Below, in pieces: positions 8,675 to 18,054 of a stretch of DNA of 54,760 bases. The DNA lies in NCBI GenBank assembly GCA_947474705.1, contig CANJJS010000026.1, positions 1 to 54,760 of the forward strand, given 5' to 3'. Within the stretch, counting starts at the first letter, position 1. Each line of letters starts with the position of its first letter. Below the pieces are notes generated by a model. The model was not told where the DNA came from. It worked only from the letters and a program-made list of their open reading frames with translations, and did not search any database. The translations under genes and the position numbers were made by a program. The DNA comes from Acetobacteraceae bacterium. Lineage in GTDB: Bacteria > Pseudomonadota > Alphaproteobacteria > Acetobacterales > Acetobacteraceae.

Positions 8675-9910
8675 GTGACCGATCTTCAACCCGCCCGCGG
8701 CACCCATGACCTGATTGGCGAGGACCAGCGCCGCCACCATCATGTCGCCGAAACCGCACGGCGAATCGCCGCGTCCTATGGCTTCGACGAATGGATCACG
8801 CCGATCTTCGAGGACACGCGCGTCTTCTCCCGCACGCTTGGCGAGACGTCCGACGTCGTGACCAAGGAAATGTATACGTTCGAAGACCGCGGCGGCGACT
8901 CCGTGACCTTACGTCCAGAGGGCACGGCGGGCGTTTGCCGCGCTTTGGTCACCAACGGCCTGACGCAATCCTTGCCGAAGAAGGTGTTCTACGCGGGCCC
9001 GATGTTTCGCTACGAACGCCCGCAGAAAGGGCGTTATCGCCAGTTCCATCAGATCGGCATGGAGTTGATCGGACCGGCCGAGCCCTTGGCCGACGCCGAG
9101 GTGATCGCCTGCGGTTGGGACATTCTGAAGGCGTTGAACGTTCACGCCGATACCATTTTGGAATTGAACACGCTTGGCGAACTGGAAAGCCGCGCGGCCT
9201 ATCGGGAGGCGCTGGTCGCGTATTTCACCGCGCATAAGGACAGTCTTTCGCAAGACAGTCTGACGCGGCTGGAACGCAATCCGATGCGCATTCTGGACAG
9301 CAAGGACGAGCGCGACCGTAAAATCGTCGCGGACGCGCCTACGATCGAGGCGCATCTGACCGAGGCCGCGGCCACATTTTACGCCAAGGTCAAGGAGCTT
9401 CTCGCGCGTTTCGGGGTTCCGTTCCGGGAAAACCCGCGCATTGTGCGGGGCCTCGATTATTACGGGCATACGGCATTCGAGTTCGTGACGACGAAGCTCG
9501 GCTCCCAGGGCACGGTAATGGCGGGCGGGCGGTACGACGGCCTCGTTGCCGAAATGGGAGGGCCACAGACTCCGGCCGTCGGTTGGGCCGCGGGCATCGA
9601 GCGGCTGGGTATGTTGCTCGACGCCGCGCCGGCCGCGCCGGTGCCTGTCGCGGTCGTGCCGATCGGTGACGAAGCGGAGGCCGCCGCGATCGGCGTTCTG
9701 CAATCGCTCCGCGCCGCCGGAATTCGCGCGGAAATGTCCTACCGCGGCAATTTGCGGCGGCGGATGGAACGCGCCAACCGGATCGAGGCACGGACCGCCG
9801 TGATCCTTGGCGCCGACGACCTCGCCAAGGGCGTCGCGCAGGTGAAGGATTTGAAAACCGGGGCGCAGGAGGCGGTCTCCCTACCGGACATCGCCGCGTT
9901 CCTGGCATGA
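8675..9910 (+). CDS. hisS: Histidyl-tRNA synthetase
   Basis: 411-residue class II synthetase that charges tRNA-His. The N-terminal [10 protein letters not shown] is the family hallmark, followed by motif 1 and the [10 protein letters not shown] loop, motif 2 in [24 protein letters not shown], and the histidine-binding [13 protein letters not shown]. The C-terminal anticodon-binding domain (from about residue 325) contains [20 protein letters not shown]. The GTG at 8675 is preceded by AAGG and gives the conserved N-terminus. It is first gene of a tightly coupled operon: its stop overlaps the prfA start (ATGA). Confidence 0.97.
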   Translation: MTDLQPARGTHDLIGEDQRRHHHVAETARRIAASYGFDEWITPIFEDTRVFSRTLGETSDVVTKEMYTFEDRGGDSVTLRPEGTAGVCRALVTNGLTQSLPKKVFYAGPMFRYERPQKGRYRQFHQIGMELIGPAEPLADAEVIACGWDILKALNVHADTILELNTLGELESRAAYREALVAYFTAHKDSLSQDSLTRLERNPMRILDSKDERDRKIVADAPTIEAHLTEAAATFYAKVKELLARFGVPFRENPRIVRGLDYYGHTAFEFVTTKLGSQGTVMAGGRYDGLVAEMGGPQTPAVGWAAGIERLGMLLDAAPAAPVPVAVVPIGDEAEAAAIGVLQSLRAAGIRAEMSYRGNLRRRMERANRIEARTAVILGADDLAKGVAQVKDLKTGAQEAVSLPDIAAFLA

Positions 9911-10962
9911 TTCTCGCGCTGAAACTCGACCGGATCGCGGCGCGCGCGGACGAACTGCGCGCACTGCTGTCCGACGGCATAACTGGCGAGGCTTATGTCA
10001 AAGCCTCCAAGGAACTTTCCGACATTGAACCGGTCGTGGCGCGGATTGACGATCTGCGAAGCGCGGAACGGGCCCGGGACGATGCCAGCGCGTTGCTGGC
10101 CGACCCTGAGATGAAGGAACTGGCCGAGGCGGAATTGTTCGAGCTGAAGAACAAAATCCCCGCCCTGGAGCATGAGATTCAACTGGCGCTGCTGCCGAAG
10201 GACGAGGCGGACGCGCGCTCCGCGATTTTGGAAATTCGGCCCGCGGCGGGCGGAGACGAAGCGGGTCTGTTCGCGGCGGAACTTTTCGCCATGTACCAGA
10301 AATACGCCGAGGGACGCGGTTGGAAGTTCGAAATTCTGGAGTATAGCGACACGGGCCTGGGCGGGTTGAAGGAAGCCTCGGCCGAGGTCAACGGACGCAA
10401 CGTATTCGCGCGGTTGAAATACGAATCGGGCGTGCATCGGGTGCAGCGCGTGCCCGCGACGGAAAGCCAGGGTCGCATCCATACCTCGACCGTGACGGTC
10501 GCGGTGTTGCCGGAAGCGGAGGAAGTCGATGTCCAGATCGACGAGGGCGATCTGCGGATCGACGTTTACCGGGCCTCCGGCGCCGGCGGGCAGCACGTGA
10601 ACAAGACGGAAAGCGCTGTGCGGATCACGCATCTTCCGACGGGCATCGTCGTGGCGATGCAGGAGGAAAAAAGCCAGCACAAGAACCGCGCCAAGGCGAT
10701 GAAAATTCTGCGGGCGCGGATGTACGAACAGCAACGAGCGTCGCTGCACGCGACCCGCGCCGCCGACCGAAAGTCTCAGGTTGGGACGGGCGATCGCAGC
10801 GAACGCATCAGAACCTATAACTTTCCGCAGGGCCGCGTGACCGATCACCGGATCAATCTGACACTCTATAAAATCGACCGCGTCATGGTAGGCGATCTGG
10901 ACGAATTCATCGACGCGCTGACCGCCGAGGACCAGTCGGCGCGGCTGGCGGCGCAGGAATGA
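9907..10962 (+). CDS. prfA: Peptide chain release factor 1
   Basis: 351-residue RF1, which reads UAA and UAG stop codons and triggers peptide release. The GGQ loop is seen in [21 protein letters not shown] at about residue 227. The codon-recognition PxT-type segment lies in the middle domain ([13 protein letters not shown]). The C-terminal end has [20 protein letters not shown]. The start overlaps the hisS stop by four bases (ATGA), and its own stop overlaps the metW start in the same way. PrmC, which methylates this GGQ and usually follows prfA, is not the next gene here. Confidence 0.97.
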   Translation: MILALKLDRIAARADELRALLSDGITGEAYVKASKELSDIEPVVARIDDLRSAERARDDASALLADPEMKELAEAELFELKNKIPALEHEIQLALLPKDEADARSAILEIRPAAGGDEAGLFAAELFAMYQKYAEGRGWKFEILEYSDTGLGGLKEASAEVNGRNVFARLKYESGVHRVQRVPATESQGRIHTSTVTVAVLPEAEEVDVQIDEGDLRIDVYRASGAGGQHVNKTESAVRITHLPTGIVVAMQEEKSQHKNRAKAMKILRARMYEQQRASLHATRAADRKSQVGTGDRSERIRTYNFPQGRVTDHRINLTLYKIDRVMVGDLDEFIDALTAEDQSARLAAQE

Positions 10963-11597
10963 GCCCCTTGGACACCGTGCGCTTCGTCGCGAAAAACATG
11001 CGCCTCGACCTGGCGCTGATCGCCGGCATGATCCAGCCGGGATCGCGCGTGCTGGACATTGGCTGCGGCGACGGCACGTTGATCGAGCGTCTCTATCAGG
11101 AAAAAGGCTGCGATGCCCGCGGCATCGAGATCGATATGGTGGAGGTGACTCAGGCGGTCGCGCACGGGCTGCCGGTAATGCATGGCGACGCGGACACCGA
11201 CCTCGCGCATTATCCCGATGGCGCCTTCGATTACGTGGTGCTGTCGCGGACCTTGCAGGCGGTGGAGCGGCCGCGGATGGTGCTGGCGCAAATGTTGCGC
11301 ATTGGGACCCGCGCGGTGGTGAGTTTCCCGAATTTCGGCCATTGGCGTTTGCGCTGGCAGTTGCTGGCGACGGGCCGGATGCCGATGACCCCGACCTGGT
11401 CCCGGCCGTGGTACGAGACCCCGAATATCCATCCGTGCACCATTCGGGACTTTTTCGCTCTGTGCGAGGAGGAAAATTATGTCGTGGAACAATGGCTCGC
11501 CGTCGACGACGAGGGCCGCCGCGCGCCATGGCGGCGGTTTCCACGGCTGGCCAACCTGTTCGGCGAGCAGGGATTGTTCGTGCTGCGGCGCGGGTGA
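10959..11597 (+). CDS. metW: MetW-like methyltransferase-fold protein
   Basis: 212 residues with an N-terminal S-adenosylmethionine-binding fold: [15 protein letters not shown] at 31-45 is motif I. The sequence ...[32 protein letters not shown] and [16 protein letters not shown] match the MetW family, which partners MetX (homoserine O-acetyltransferase/O-succinyltransferase) in methionine synthesis. There is no NPPY motif, so this is not PrmC despite following prfA. The start overlaps the prfA stop (ATGA), coupling it to hisS-prfA; metX is not next to it, unlike the common metX-metW arrangement. The downstream palindromic repeat at 11634 may act as a transcript end. Confidence 0.92.
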   Translation: MSPLDTVRFVAKNMRLDLALIAGMIQPGSRVLDIGCGDGTLIERLYQEKGCDARGIEIDMVEVTQAVAHGLPVMHGDADTDLAHYPDGAFDYVVLSRTLQAVERPRMVLAQMLRIGTRAVVSFPNFGHWRLRWQLLATGRMPMTPTWSRPWYETPNIHPCTIRDFFALCEEENYVVEQWLAVDDEGRRAPWRRFPRLANLFGEQGLFVLRRG

Positions 11598-11633
11598 GAC
11601 GGTGTGGGGCCGCACTGCCCGTCCAAATCCCCC

Positions 11634-11669
11634 GTCATCCCCGGGCTTGTCCCGGGGACCGGGAGCGGC
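11634..11669 (+). repeat. REP-like palindromic repeat, left copy
   Basis: 36-base element beginning GTCATCCCCGGGCTTGTC, containing the dyad CCCCGGG-CTTGT-CCCGGGG and ending GGGAGCGGC. An inverted copy with one mismatch is at 12066-12101. The pair frames the GIY-YIG gene. The palindrome could also end the hisS-prfA-metW transcript. Confidence 0.85.
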
Positions 11670-11697
11670 GATGCGTCACCCATCAGGCACGCCGCTC

Positions 11698-11988
11698 TTA
11701 TGCGTTCAGCGACAAGAACAGGTCCTCCCAATGGGGATTGAGCCCTTCGATAAGGTTCAACTTCCACGCCCGAGGCCAGTGCTTCATCGCCTTTTCGCGC
11801 CGTATCGCCACGACGATATCGTCGTGGCGTTCAAGATAGACCAAACGCGTCAAACGGTATCGCGTGGTGAAGGACGATCCTCGGCCCTCGCGATGCTCCA
11901 GCGCCCGGCGCGCGATATCGTTCGTAACCCCAACGTAAAGGGGCCCGAACGGCCGGCTTGTCATGAGATAGACCCAGGCGTCGCACAT
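11698..11988 (-). CDS. Small GIY-YIG nuclease-domain protein
   Basis: 96 residues forming just one GIY-YIG catalytic domain of the YhbQ/UPF0213-like size class. The two motif halves are WVYLMTS (for GIY) and LYVGVTND (for YIG), followed by the catalytic Arg region DIARRALEHREG, and the C-terminal Glu region RREKAMKHWPRAWKLNLIE. The family cuts DNA with a single divalent metal; for these stand-alone proteins the biological role is poorly known. The gene is monocistronic, lies opposite to both neighbours, and is bracketed by inverted copies of a palindromic repeat, which suggests repeat and gene have travelled or are maintained together. ATG 11988 follows no strong ribosome-binding site. Confidence 0.9.
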   Translation of the reverse strand: MCDAWVYLMTSRPFGPLYVGVTNDIARRALEHREGRGSSFTTRYRLTRLVYLERHDDIVVAIRREKAMKHWPRAWKLNLIEGLNPHWEDLFLSLNA

Positions 11989-12065
11989 ACGGAAGGCATG
12001 CCATGTGTGGCGTTAAGATTTCATGAACGGAAAAGAATTTTTCCGCGCGGCCTGGCGCGCGCCGT

Positions 12066-12101
12066 GCCGCTTCCGGTCCCCGGGACAAGCCCGGGGATGA
12101 C
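12066..12101 (-). repeat. REP-like palindromic repeat, right copy (inverted)
   Basis: The reverse complement matches the left copy at 11634-11669 in 35 of 36 positions. It lies 74 bases before the Rieske oxygenase start. A diverged pair of the same family lies at 51522-51609. Confidence 0.85.
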
Positions 12102-12175
12102 GAGGGAGCAGAAACGGCACGCAAGTCCCACGGTCCGGATAACGGCTTTCAGCCCCCTGGAACCGGAGCGCGCGA

Positions 12176-13408
12176 ATGCCGCATGACACCCCCGTTCTCC
12201 CGTCCTGGACCAGCGAAACCACGCGCGTGCCCTTCTGGATTTACAAAGACGCCGCCGCTCTCGAAACGGAACAAAAACGCCTCTTCGAAGGACCGGTTTG
12301 GAACTACCTGTGTCTGGAATGCGAAATCCCGGAAACCGGCGACTGGCGCGCGACATATCTCGGCGAAATGCCGGTCGTTGTCGCGCGAGACCATGACGGG
12401 ACCATCGCCGCCTTCGAAAACCGCTGCGCCCATCGCGGCGCGTTGATCTGTCTGGACGATGGGGGCAACGCCAAGGAGTTTCATTGCATCTATCATGCTT
12501 GGCGCTACAACCTGCGCGGCGATCTTCAGTCGATCGCGTTTCAGCGTGGCGTCAATGGCAAAGGCGGCATGCCGCCGGACTTCAAGATGTCCGGGCATGG
12601 GCCGCGTAAGCTTCGTGTGACCACGCTGTTCGGCATCGTATTCGGCACACTGTCCTTCGACACACCGGATATTGAGACATTCATCGGGCCGGACGTGCTC
12701 CGCCGCCTGGGCGTGGCCGCCGGCGGCAAAAAACTGGAAATCATTGGCCGCTGCACGGAAGTCCTGCCCAACAACTGGAAGATGTACGCGGAAAACGTCC
12801 GCGACACTTACCACGCCAGCCTGCTGCATCTGTTTTTCGCCACCTTCAAACTCAACCGGCTCAGCCAGGGCGGCGGGACCGAAATCAACGAGGACGGGAG
12901 CTGCCATGTCTCCACCACGCTCGCGCCAGAACAGGAGGAGGACCGCGCCTACGACGGTCTCCGCTCCGTCGACGACGATTTCCGGCTGAACGATCCCAGC
13001 CTGCTCGACGCGGTGGACGAGCATGGCGACCGCGTCCGCCAGCAAATCATGTCGGTGTTTCCCACTTTCGTCATGCAACGCACTCAGAACGTCATGGCTG
13101 TCAGGCATTTTCTGCCGCGCGGGCCGGACAAGACCGATCTGCACTGGATTTTTCTCGGCTACGCCGACGATACGCCGGACCTTCGAACCCGCCGCCTGCG
13201 CCAGATCAACCTCTCGGGACCCGCCGGTTACGTGTCCCTGGAAGACGGCTGCATCGGCGGCTTCGTGGAACGCGGCGCGGCGGCGGCGCGCGACAAAACC
13301 AGCATCGTCGAAATGGGCGGCCTCGGCATCGAAAGTCAGGACACGCGCGCGACCGAGGCCGCGATCCGCGGATTCTGGCGGGTCTGGCGCGGGTTGACCG
13401 GCATTTGA
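12176..13408 (+). CDS. Rieske 2Fe-2S ring-hydroxylating oxygenase, alpha subunit type
   Basis: 410 residues. The N-terminal Rieske domain has the cluster motif C-x-H at CAHRG (about residues 84-88) and C-x2-H at CIYHAW (104-109). The C-terminal catalytic domain has the mononuclear iron site NNWKMYAENVRDTYHASLLH (about 201-220), whose D-x-YH-x4-H pattern carries the two His ligands and bridging Asp. The family hydroxylates or demethylates aromatic and other rigid substrates using electrons from a separate reductase; no reductase or ferredoxin gene is adjacent. GGAG precedes the ATG. The stop overlaps the apparent TTG start of the TPR protein, so the two are probably coupled. Substrate unknown. 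Confidence 0.93.
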   Translation: MPHDTPVLPSWTSETTRVPFWIYKDAAALETEQKRLFEGPVWNYLCLECEIPETGDWRATYLGEMPVVVARDHDGTIAAFENRCAHRGALICLDDGGNAKEFHCIYHAWRYNLRGDLQSIAFQRGVNGKGGMPPDFKMSGHGPRKLRVTTLFGIVFGTLSFDTPDIETFIGPDVLRRLGVAAGGKKLEIIGRCTEVLPNNWKMYAENVRDTYHASLLHLFFATFKLNRLSQGGGTEINEDGSCHVSTTLAPEQEEDRAYDGLRSVDDDFRLNDPSLLDAVDEHGDRVRQQIMSVFPTFVMQRTQNVMAVRHFLPRGPDKTDLHWIFLGYADDTPDLRTRRLRQINLSGPAGYVSLEDGCIGGFVERGAAAARDKTSIVEMGGLGIESQDTRATEAAIRGFWRVWRGLTGI

Positions 13409-16400
13409 ACGAGGCCGCCGTTTGGCTGGAACGAGGGCGCGCGCATCTCGCGTCAAGTCAGGCATCGGAGGCGCATGCGTGTCTGGCACGGGCGGCGGCG
13501 CTGACGCCGTCCGATCCCGGCATTCTCGCCGGCCTCGGGAAGGCCTTGTATCTGTTGGGCCGCGCGGACGAGGCGCTCCCGATTTATCGCGCGCTCCTTC
13601 GCCACGCGCCTCGCGACCCCGCGATGTTGGTCGATCTCGGCCGGGCGCTGCGCGCGGCGGGGGAATTCCAGGACGCCCTGTCGACCTACGAACAGGCACT
13701 GACGATCCTGCCGCGAGAGCCGGCAATTCTGAACAATATCGGCAACTGCCTGCTGGCCATGGGCCGGGCGGACGCCGCGATCGCGCGGTTCGAACAAGCC
13801 ATCGCGTCGAATCCGGATTACACGGAAGCGCGCCATAATCTCGGCCTGGCGCTGCTAACCGCCGGCCGGATGAAGGAAGGCTGGCGTGAATATCGCTGGC
13901 GCCTGCACACCGCCTCGCATCTCGTGGACGGCAAACCGCTGGCGGAATGGGACGGCGTCCCCATGCCCGGAAAAATATTGCTGGTGCGCGCCGAGCAGGG
14001 ACTTGGCGATACCATTCAATTCGCGAGATATTTACCCATCGCCGCCCGCCGCGCGGTGGTCGCCGCCATCGTCCCGCCCGCGCTTCGCCGCCTACTGGCC
14101 GGTCTGCCCGGCGTCGCCCATGTCCTGACACACGGCGATGCCATGCCGGTTTTCGCGGCCCAGTGCGCGCTGGTGAGTCTGCCCCGCCTGTTGGCCCGGC
14201 CCGAACCGGAGGACGCCGGACCCGTCCCCTATCTTCAACCCGATCCCGTCGCCGTCGCGCGGTGGCGCGCCCGTCTCGACACGCTTCCTTCCCCCAAAAT
14301 CGGACTCGTCTGGGCCGGTAATCCGGGCCTTGGCACCACCGCCCGTCTCGACCACCGCCGGTCGTTGCCGCTGGCGGCGTTCGCACCGCTCGCCGGTCCG
14401 ACATTCGTTTCCCTGCAAAAAGGACCGGCCGCGGTTCAGGCCCGCACCCCGCCCACCGGGATGGCGTTGATCGACTGGACGGAAGAACTCTCGGATTTCG
14501 CCGATACCGCCGCCCTGATCGCGGCGCTGGACATGGTCGTGTCCGTCGATACCGCCGTCGCGCATCTGGCTGGCGCTCTGGCGAAGCCGGTTTGGATGCC
14601 GAACCGGACCGATACCGACTGGCGCTGGGGCCTCACCGGAGACACCACACCCTGGTATCCCAGCATGCGGATTTTCCGCCAAACCACGGCCGGAGACTGG
14701 ACCGCGCCGATCGCGGCCATGGCCGAAGCGTTGAAAAATCCGCCCATGGCGCGCCACTTGCTGACTTACGCCCGCGCCAGCCTCGCCGCCGGAGACACCA
14801 CGCGAGCCGAGAACGACGCCCGCCAGGCGATCGCCACCGAACCGGACAACCCCGAGGCCCATGAAACCCGCGGCCTCGCGCTGTTCGCCGCGGGCCATTG
14901 GTCCGATGCCTGGCCGGAGATAACCTGGCGCCTCGCCCGTTCCGGGCCGGTTTGGAACGGCGAGGCCATGGACCGCCAGACCCTGCTGCTACAGGCGGAC
15001 ACGGTGGAAGATGTTCTGCTCCACGGGCGCTTCGTGGCGGAGGCCGCGCGACGGTCGGGCGCCCGCGTCGTGCTGTCGGTGCCACCGGACGCGCAACGCC
15101 TGATGAGCGGGATGCACGGCGTCTCGATTGCCACCTCCGCCAATCCGCCGCACCATCGGCGATGCCCGCTGGCCCTGCTGCCCGCTTTGTTCCGGGTTCG
15201 TCCACGCGATATTCCCGACACCGGTCTCTGCCCGCACGCGCCGCCACCGGTCGTCGAGGCATGGTCGCGAAAGGTCGCGCATTTACAGCGCCCCCGGGTT
15301 GGCGTCGCGTTCGACGACCCCGGCCTCCACGCCGCGCTCGCCCAGATCGACGGCATCGACCTCGTGCCGCTGTCCCACGACATCCCCGCGAACGAAAACA
15401 CATGGCGCGCGGCCATCGACGATTTGACGGAGATGGCCGGATTGCTGCCGCATCTGGATCTGGTCGTCGCGACCGGAAACAGAGTGGCGCATCTGGCCGC
15501 GGCGCTGGAACGCCCGGTCTGGCTGCTCCGCCCCAACGCCCGCGCCTGGCCCTGGCTCCCTGGGGGGGAGGACAACCCCTGGTATCCCACCGTCCGCCAA
15601 TTCGCCGAGGGAACCGAAATGTCCCTCGTCGCCGAACTCTCCGCCATGGCGGCCACGACACCGGCCGAAGCGATGTTCGCGTTCGCCAACGATCGTTACC
15701 GCCAGAAAGATTATGCGGCCGCCGCGATGGGGTTTCGCCAAACCCTGGCGCTTCAATCCCAGCACCCCGGCGCACTGGGCAATCTGGCGATGACACTGCT
15801 CATTCTCGGACGACCTGACAGCGCCACCTGTTACGCGGAACAAGCCATCCTCGCCGTACCCAACTCTCACCCGCTCCGCTTCCGCCTGGGCCTCGCGCTT
15901 CACGCGTCGGGCCGATTCGACGCCGCCGCCGTCCGGCTGCGGGAGGCATTGGCGATGGCCCCGGACCACGCGGACACACTCACCGCGCTTGGCAACGCGG
16001 TTGGCGCCGCCGGAGATATCGGAACGGCCGTGGCACTGCATCGCGCCGCCGTGGCTGTCCGGCCAAATGGCGCGGGTTATCGCACGAACCTCGCATATAC
16101 GTTGCTGCGCCAGGGACAATGGACCGAAGGCTGGCGCGAACACGAACATCGCCCCACCCGCCCGGCGATCGCCGATCTCTGGGACGGCCAGACGCTGAAC
16201 GGCCGCCCTCTGGTTCTGCGGCACGAACAGGGCCTTGGCGATGTCATCCAGTTTTGCCGCTACGCGCCGATGGCCGCGGCACGAGTCGCCGGTCAGGTCG
16301 TTCTGACGGTGCCGCCCACGCTCCAACCTTTATTGAACACGCTGCCGGGCGTGACAGTGCAGTCCGCTGACGCGCCAATCCCCGGCAACGCGGTGCAATA

Positions 16401-17001
16401 CCCGTTGCTGTCGTTGCCATTGCTGTTCGGCACCGCACCGGACACCATTCCGGCCGATGTCCCCTACCTCTGTACCGATCCTGGCCGTCTGGCCCGATGG
16501 CGCGCGCGTCTCGCCCCTCTTCACGGCCACCGCGTCGGTCTTGTCTGGGCAGGCAACCCGAGGCTGGGCACCGCTTCCCTTGGCGCCACCGATCGCCGCC
16601 GATCCTTGCCCGAGAACGCGTTCTCGGCATTTACCGGGTCCCGCCCTGTCAGCTTCGTGTCCCTTCAAATCGGGGACGCGCCCTCCGCCGGCGTGCCGCT
16701 CCACGATTGGACCGCCGATCTCACCGACTTCGCGGAAACCGCCGCGCTGATCGAGGCACTGGACCTCGTGATCTCCGTCGATACCTCCGTGGCGCATCTG
16801 GCCGGCGCCCTGGGAAAACCCGTCTGGCTGCTGAACCGGTTCGATACCGATTGGCGCTGGGGCGACGGCGAACGGACGCCCTGGTATCCCTCCATGCGAA
16901 TTTTCCGGCAGAAAACCCCCGGGGACTGGCCAGAGGTTCTGCGACGGGCCGCGTCCGAACTCGACGCCACAGTCGGCGCGCATCGTACCGCGGACCGGTA
17001 A
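13405..17001 (+). CDS. Large TPR protein with three glycosyltransferase-like modules
   Basis: 1198 residues organised as TPR (1-165), glycosyltransferase-like module 1 (175-440), short TPR (445-505), module 2 (515-750), TPR (755-915) and module 3 (920-1190). Modules 1 and 3 share WAGNP (303-307; 1048-1052), D[HR]RRS (316-320; 1063-1067), SVDT[AS]VAHLAGAL (380-392; 1124-1136), DTDWRWG and WYPSMRIFRQ, the pattern of TPR-linked GT9/heptosyltransferase-like domains. Module 2 keeps the outline (RVAHLAAAL, WYPTVRQF) but has lost WAGNP, the RRS motif and the SVDT core. Likely role: sugar transfer to protein or surface polymer, with the TPRs choosing the acceptor; this is inferred from the family. 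TTG 13405 overlaps the upstream stop; the real start could be slightly further in. Confidence 0.85.
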   Translation: MNEAAVWLERGRAHLASSQASEAHACLARAAALTPSDPGILAGLGKALYLLGRADEALPIYRALLRHAPRDPAMLVDLGRALRAAGEFQDALSTYEQALTILPREPAILNNIGNCLLAMGRADAAIARFEQAIASNPDYTEARHNLGLALLTAGRMKEGWREYRWRLHTASHLVDGKPLAEWDGVPMPGKILLVRAEQGLGDTIQFARYLPIAARRAVVAAIVPPALRRLLAGLPGVAHVLTHGDAMPVFAAQCALVSLPRLLARPEPEDAGPVPYLQPDPVAVARWRARLDTLPSPKIGLVWAGNPGLGTTARLDHRRSLPLAAFAPLAGPTFVSLQKGPAAVQARTPPTGMALIDWTEELSDFADTAALIAALDMVVSVDTAVAHLAGALAKPVWMPNRTDTDWRWGLTGDTTPWYPSMRIFRQTTAGDWTAPIAAMAEALKNPPMARHLLTYARASLAAGDTTRAENDARQAIATEPDNPEAHETRGLALFAAGHWSDAWPEITWRLARSGPVWNGEAMDRQTLLLQADTVEDVLLHGRFVAEAARRSGARVVLSVPPDAQRLMSGMHGVSIATSANPPHHRRCPLALLPALFRVRPRDIPDTGLCPHAPPPVVEAWSRKVAHLQRPRVGVAFDDPGLHAALAQIDGIDLVPLSHDIPANENTWRAAIDDLTEMAGLLPHLDLVVATGNRVAHLAAALERPVWLLRPNARAWPWLPGGEDNPWYPTVRQFAEGTEMSLVAELSAMAATTPAEAMFAFANDRYRQKDYAAAAMGFRQTLALQSQHPGALGNLAMTLLILGRPDSATCYAEQAILAVPNSHPLRFRLGLALHASGRFDAAAVRLREALAMAPDHADTLTALGNAVGAAGDIGTAVALHRAAVAVRPNGAGYRTNLAYTLLRQGQWTEGWREHEHRPTRPAIADLWDGQTLNGRPLVLRHEQGLGDVIQFCRYAPMAAARVAGQVVLTVPPTLQPLLNTLPGVTVQSADAPIPGNAVQYPLLSLPLLFGTAPDTIPADVPYLCTDPGRLARWRARLAPLHGHRVGLVWAGNPRLGTASLGATDRRRSLPENAFSAFTGSRPVSFVSLQIGDAPSAGVPLHDWTADLTDFAETAALIEALDLVISVDTSVAHLAGALGKPVWLLNRFDTDWRWGDGERTPWYPSMRIFRQKTPGDWPEVLRRAASELDATVGAHRTADR

Positions 17002-17038
17002 GCCCGCGCTTCGCCAGATTCCCCCGCCAAGGCGGGTC

Positions 17039-17947
17039 CTATCGCGCCAGGCCCCGCGCGATATCCATCGCCATCCGCAGCAGCTTGTCGCTTGCCTCCG
17101 GCGTTCGGAACGCGCTGTGCGCCGAAAGCGTGACATTCGGCAGAGTGGTCAGCACATGCCCCTCCGGCAGCGGCTCGATCTCGAACACATCCAGACCGGC
17201 ATGCCGCAGGTGCCCGCTCCGAAGCGCCGCGATCATCGCCGCCTCGTCCACCACCGCGGCCCGCGCGGTGTTCACGAACAGGGCGCCCGGTTTGATCCGC
17301 GCGATCCGCTCCGCCGTCAAAAACCCCCGCGTTTCGTCGTTCAACAAAAGATGGACCGACACCGCGTCGCTGGACGCGAGCACCGTGTCCAGATCGCCGA
17401 AGGTCACGTTGGCCGCTGTTCGAGGCGTCCGGTTCCAGGCCATCACGCGCATCCCGGAGCCATGCGCGATCCGCGCCACCTCCGCCGCGATGCCGCCAAA
17501 ACCGATCAGCCCCAAGGTCTTGCCGGTCAGTTCCATGCCTTCGGTCCGCGGCCACTGCCCGGAACGCATGCCCCGATCCATGCCCGCGAGCCCCCGCGCC
17601 GCCGCCCACAGCAGCGCGATCGCGTGCTCCGCCACGGCCGTGTCGCCGTAACCCTTGATGATGTGGACCTGGATCCCGATGCCGGCGAGTTCCTCCGGGT
17701 TCATATAGCTTCGTGCCCCGGTGCCCAAAAAAATCACGTGCTTCAAACCGGCGCACCGACGCATCGCGTCCGTCGGCATCGATGTGTGGTCGTTCAGGAC
17801 GAACTCGTACCCGGCCAGAAGCGCGGGTAACGCCCCGGGTGGGATATCGCCCTGTTCGTTAACATCGACGGGCGGGTCGTCCGGACGGGCGACCCGGTGG
17901 AATACCGATGCCAAATCGTCGACGGCGTCCAGAAACAGGCCTTTCAT
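17039..17947 (-). CDS. D-isomer specific 2-hydroxyacid dehydrogenase family protein
   Basis: 302 residues, similar in length to other 2-hydroxyacid dehydrogenases. The NAD-binding region is GKTLGLIGFGGIAAEVARIA (GxGxxA variant GFGGIA). The catalytic residues fit NTARAAVVDEAAMIAAL (Arg), a Glu in FEIEPLPEGH, and His in LSAHSAFRT, where homologues have H(I/V)A. It most resembles the phosphoglycerate dehydrogenase/glyoxylate reductase group; substrate unknown. The frame is open to 18085, but ATG 17947 has a near-perfect AAGGAGG five bases upstream and is clearly the start. It is divergent from the PBP gene. A GC-rich dyad (CCCGCC-AA-GGCGGG) separates it from the convergent TPR gene. Confidence 0.9.
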   Translation of the reverse strand: MKGLFLDAVDDLASVFHRVARPDDPPVDVNEQGDIPPGALPALLAGYEFVLNDHTSMPTDAMRRCAGLKHVIFLGTGARSYMNPEELAGIGIQVHIIKGYGDTAVAEHAIALLWAAARGLAGMDRGMRSGQWPRTEGMELTGKTLGLIGFGGIAAEVARIAHGSGMRVMAWNRTPRTAANVTFGDLDTVLASSDAVSVHLLLNDETRGFLTAERIARIKPGALFVNTARAAVVDEAAMIAALRSGHLRHAGLDVFEIEPLPEGHVLTTLPNVTLSAHSAFRTPEASDKLLRMAMDIARGLAR

Positions 17948-18054
17948 CCAATCCTCCTTGGGCGATACCAGGACTGTGCCGGGCACGGCCCCACGGAGCA
18001 ACCGCGCGGACCGGCGAATCGTGGTAATACCGCGCACCGATTCCCGGATGTTCC

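Noticed and set aside
10959-11597. PrmC (RF1 methyltransferase) by position after prfA
   Set aside because: The NPPY motif is absent and the sequence follows MetW throughout.
12149-14404. Long minus-strand open frame (over 700 codons) across the Rieske and TPR genes
   Set aside because: It is antisense to two well-supported genes, is Arg/Gly/Pro-rich without any domain, and arises from the GC-rich third-position bias.
17026-17039. CCCGCC-AA-GGCGGG dyad as an intrinsic terminator
   Set aside because: A two-base loop and no U tract make it a poor terminator. It is only noted as a dyad between convergent genes.
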